Part shown: in pieces, positions 61,891 to 64,000 of the stretch
How the letters are laid out: every line of letters begins with the position of its first letter
Position numbering within the stretch: the stretch's first letter is position 1
Assembly: GCA_023079485.1 (NCBI GenBank)
Contig: CM041084.1
Location: 99,552,467-99,616,466, forward strand
Reading direction: 5' to 3'
Source: Archilochus colubris
Lineage: Eukaryota; Chordata; Aves; Apodiformes; Trochilidae
Length of the DNA stretch: 64,000 nt
The notes under the pieces: model-generated
Databases searched by the model: none
The model's input: only the letters and a program-made list of their open reading frames with translations
Told to the model about the DNA's origin: nothing
Program-made: the position numbers and the translations under genes

Positions 61891-64000
61891 GTAAGCCATT
61901 TCTTAAAGGATTTTTCTTTTTAATACAAGTCAGTAGTGGAATTTGACAAGATCCAGAGGGAAGACGGAGTACTGAATGCCTTCTTCGCTTCAGTCTTCAC
62001 TGCAGAAGCCTACCCTCTTTAATCCCAGACCCTGGAGGTAAGAGAAGGTCTGGAGAGAGGAAGGCTTTCCTTCTGTAGAGGAGGACCAGGTTAGAGAACA
62101 CTTAGCCAAACTGGATGTCCAATACCTGGTCTGGTCATCAGTGATGTGGACAAGGGGACAGAATGTGTCCTCAGCAAGTTTGCTGATGATACAAAGCTGG
62201 GAGGGGTGGCTGACACTCTGGGGGGCTGTGCTGCCATCCAGTGTGCCCTGGACAGACTGGAGAGCTGGGCAGAGAAGAGCCTGATGAGGTTCAATAAGAG
62301 CAAGTTTAGGGTCATGCACCTGTCACCTGGAAGGAAGAACCCCAAGCACTAATATAGGTTAGGAACAGATCTGCTGAAAAGCAGTTCAGAGGAGAAGGAT
62401 CTGAGGGGTCCATGATCCAGCAGTGTGCCCTTGTTGCCAGGAAGGCCAACAGGATCCTGGTTTGCATAAAGAAGAGGGTGGCCATTAGGTCGAGGGAGGT
62501 CATTACCCCCCTCTATTCTGCCCTGGTGAGGCCACAGCTGGAATACTGCATCAGGAGAGACAGGGAAGCACTGGAGAGAGTCCAGAGGAGGGCAACAGGT
62601 GACTGGTGGATTGGAGCATCTCTCTTATGAGGGAAGGCTGAGAGAGCTGGGACTCTCCAGCCTGAGGGGAGACCTTGCTAATGTCTACAAAGGGTGGGTG
62701 CAAGGAAGATGGAACTGGACTCTTCTCAGTAGTTCCCAGTTCCCAACAGGCATAAACTGGAACATAGGTAGTTCAATTTAAACATAAGAAAAAACTTTTT
62801 ACCAAAAGGGTGACAAGGCACTGGAACAGGCTGCCCATGGAGGTTGTGGAGTCCCCTTCTCTGGAGATACTCAAAACCCACCTGGATGCAGTCCTGTGTA
62901 ATGTGCCCTGGGTGATCCTGCTTTGGTGGGAAAGTTGGACTAGATGATCCCCAGGGATCTCTTCCAACTGATAAATCTTTGAAAGGCAGCAAAATTATTG
63001 GACAACTGCTACATTCTGTCAGTAAGAAGAGACTAAAAAAGCTGAGTCTTCAGTGAGGTTATAATTGACCTTTACAAAATCTTGCAGGCAGTTATCATGA
63101 ATACAGAACTCTTACTTGCCAAGTCGAGCTAAGGTGGATACTCAGTCTGAGAGCTGGGAGAAGGGTTTAAATAAGACTGAAGAAAGGGTCTGTGGAGGCA
63201 GAGATTATTTTCAAATTCAAAAGGCAAGAAGCAGGCAGGAATATGTCTCCTAATGTCTGTAAATGCAATGAGAGATTGGAGATGAAAGAGGAACACAGTG
63301 AGTATAGGCTGCTAGAAGCGTCTAGGCTTATGTGGTCTCTGAATGACATCACTTAAGGCTGCTGTTAATTATTTTAATCTTGTAAAGTTAATTTCCCTGA
63401 GTGTAAAAAAAATCTCACAACCCTACTGGGAAGGAGTGAAAGAGAGAGAAAGAGGAAAAAAAAGGGAAGAGATACAAATTCAAAATGGAGAAACAGAACT
63501 CCAGTGAGCAGTGAGCAGAGGTTCCTTAATGGTGCCCCCATTGCTCAGGCAGGTCTAAGGAGCTGGTGTATGTTGACAGGCTTGGAGATGTGGCAGGGCA
63601 GAAATCAGCCTCAAAGTCTCTGGGATCTTTCTGCAAGCTTTCTCCTTTTGGGTATGTGAGCTTGTATGGCCAGAGGATGTTGAGGGCTTGATGCTATGAA
63701 TTAGCAAGGGACTTGAATTGAGTCAGTGCAAATGGAGGCATGACTTGAGCAGCAGACACTGCAGCCTTTTGCAGATCTGATGATGCCCTAGTCTGACCCT
63801 CAGGGCATTTTGTATGTTCCTACAGCATTTGCTGCATTTTCCCCTCAGTACTGTTTGATTCAAGCCATTTGATACTGAAGTGTTTCTGCATGGATTTGCA
63901 TCCCATATGTTTCTAGTTTGGAGATGTAAATTGATTTCTCTCATACAAGTGCCCTGTTAGTGATACGTGTTATGAATCTGGATTAAAACTTTGCATAAGG
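61891..64000 (+). other. PPP4R1: PPP4R1 intron 8 (incomplete)
   Basis: The intron starts at GTAAGC and is still open at the window end. A CR1 LINE fragment occupies about 61940-62985. The remaining kilobase (62990-64000) shows purine-rich sequence near 63435-63470 and no recognised exon. Confidence 0.9.
61940..62985 (+). mobile_element. CR1 LINE fragment, about 1 kb, internally deleted, with RT motif
   Basis: This is the largest CR1 copy in the window, in sense with PPP4R1. Its 5' part encodes the pre-RT signature VLNAFFASVFT and then stops. After a jump that omits most of the reverse transcriptase, the frame resumes with SKFADDTKLGGVADTLGG, where FADD is the catalytic YxDD-type box, followed by LDRLESWAEKSLMRFNKSK. 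Further pieces include [34 protein letters not shown] and LSSLRGDLANVYKG. The 3' UTR carries the standard AGGCACTGGAACAGGCTGCC and TTGGACTAGATGATCCCCAG and ends near 62985. Internal deletion, stops and frameshifts make it inactive. Confidence 0.93.

Larger units (their letters stand above)
27711..64000 (+). other. PPP4R1: PPP4R1 gene span (5' part, continues beyond window)
   Basis: The gene encodes protein phosphatase 4 regulatory subunit 1, a HEAT-repeat scaffold that binds the PP4 catalytic subunit and directs its Ser/Thr phosphatase activity to substrates; known mammalian roles include restraint of NF-kappa-B signalling. Eight exons are visible with introns of 341, 12405, 8186, 8907, 1354, 1499 and 729 bp, plus an eighth intron that starts at 61891 and has not ended by 64000. 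All introns are GT-AG. The joined coding sequence is 759 nt with every junction in phase and gives 253 residues, about a quarter of the roughly 950-residue human protein as I recall it. The next expected exon should begin LPRFFQLC; it was looked for in the last 2 kb and not found. Confidence 0.93.

Overview
The window looks like a stretch of bird nuclear genome, possibly from a songbird or relative. Three things support this: GT-AG split vertebrate genes with multi-kilobase introns and CpG-island promoters, several CR1-type LINE tails in AT-rich introns, and an LTR-like sequence beginning TGTCCTGGTTTC of a kind I associate with avian genomes. No bacterial-style genes, operons, rRNA, CRISPR or prophage signals were seen. 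The species is not determined, and the lineage call rests on recognition rather than a search.

Two genes can be supported, in divergent orientation. On the minus strand, coding exon 1 of RAB31 (a Rab5-family small GTPase) lies at 9200-9238 inside a CpG island. The whole left end of the window (1-9199) is read as its first intron, with the remaining exons beyond position 1. On the plus strand, PPP4R1 (regulatory subunit 1 of protein phosphatase 4, a HEAT-repeat protein) starts at 27711 in a second CpG island and runs off the right edge. Eight coding exons were placed by matching the expected protein and GT/AG splice sites: 27711-27717, 28059-28103, 40509-40644, 48831-48937, 57845-57987, 59342-59488, 60988-61095 and 61825-61890. 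Together they make 759 nt, exactly 253 codons, with every junction in phase. From recall the complete human protein is about 950 residues, so roughly the first quarter is present. The order RAB31(-) / PPP4R1(+) matches the divergent pair I recall on human 18p11.22, but the promoters are only about 18.5 kb apart here.

Between the two promoters (about 9.5-27.0 kb) no known gene was recognised. This interval holds an unexplained 212-codon open frame (14326-14964), a pure 150-bp GGGAA microsatellite (17581-17731), a probable solo LTR (25104-25454) and a perfect spacer-less 76-bp palindrome (25765-25840). The PPP4R1 introns contain CR1 fragments, a 227-bp element with perfect 19-bp terminal inverted repeats, T-free A/C tracts and simple repeats. 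The two genes act in different pathways (vesicle trafficking and serine/threonine dephosphorylation), and nothing here shows co-regulation beyond proximity. I did not find a convincing new multi-gene system. The oddities most worth following are the palindrome, the G3A2 array, the unassigned ORF, the inverted-repeat element and the start codon of PPP4R1, which sits inside a YY1/TISU-like motif that runs into the first splice donor.
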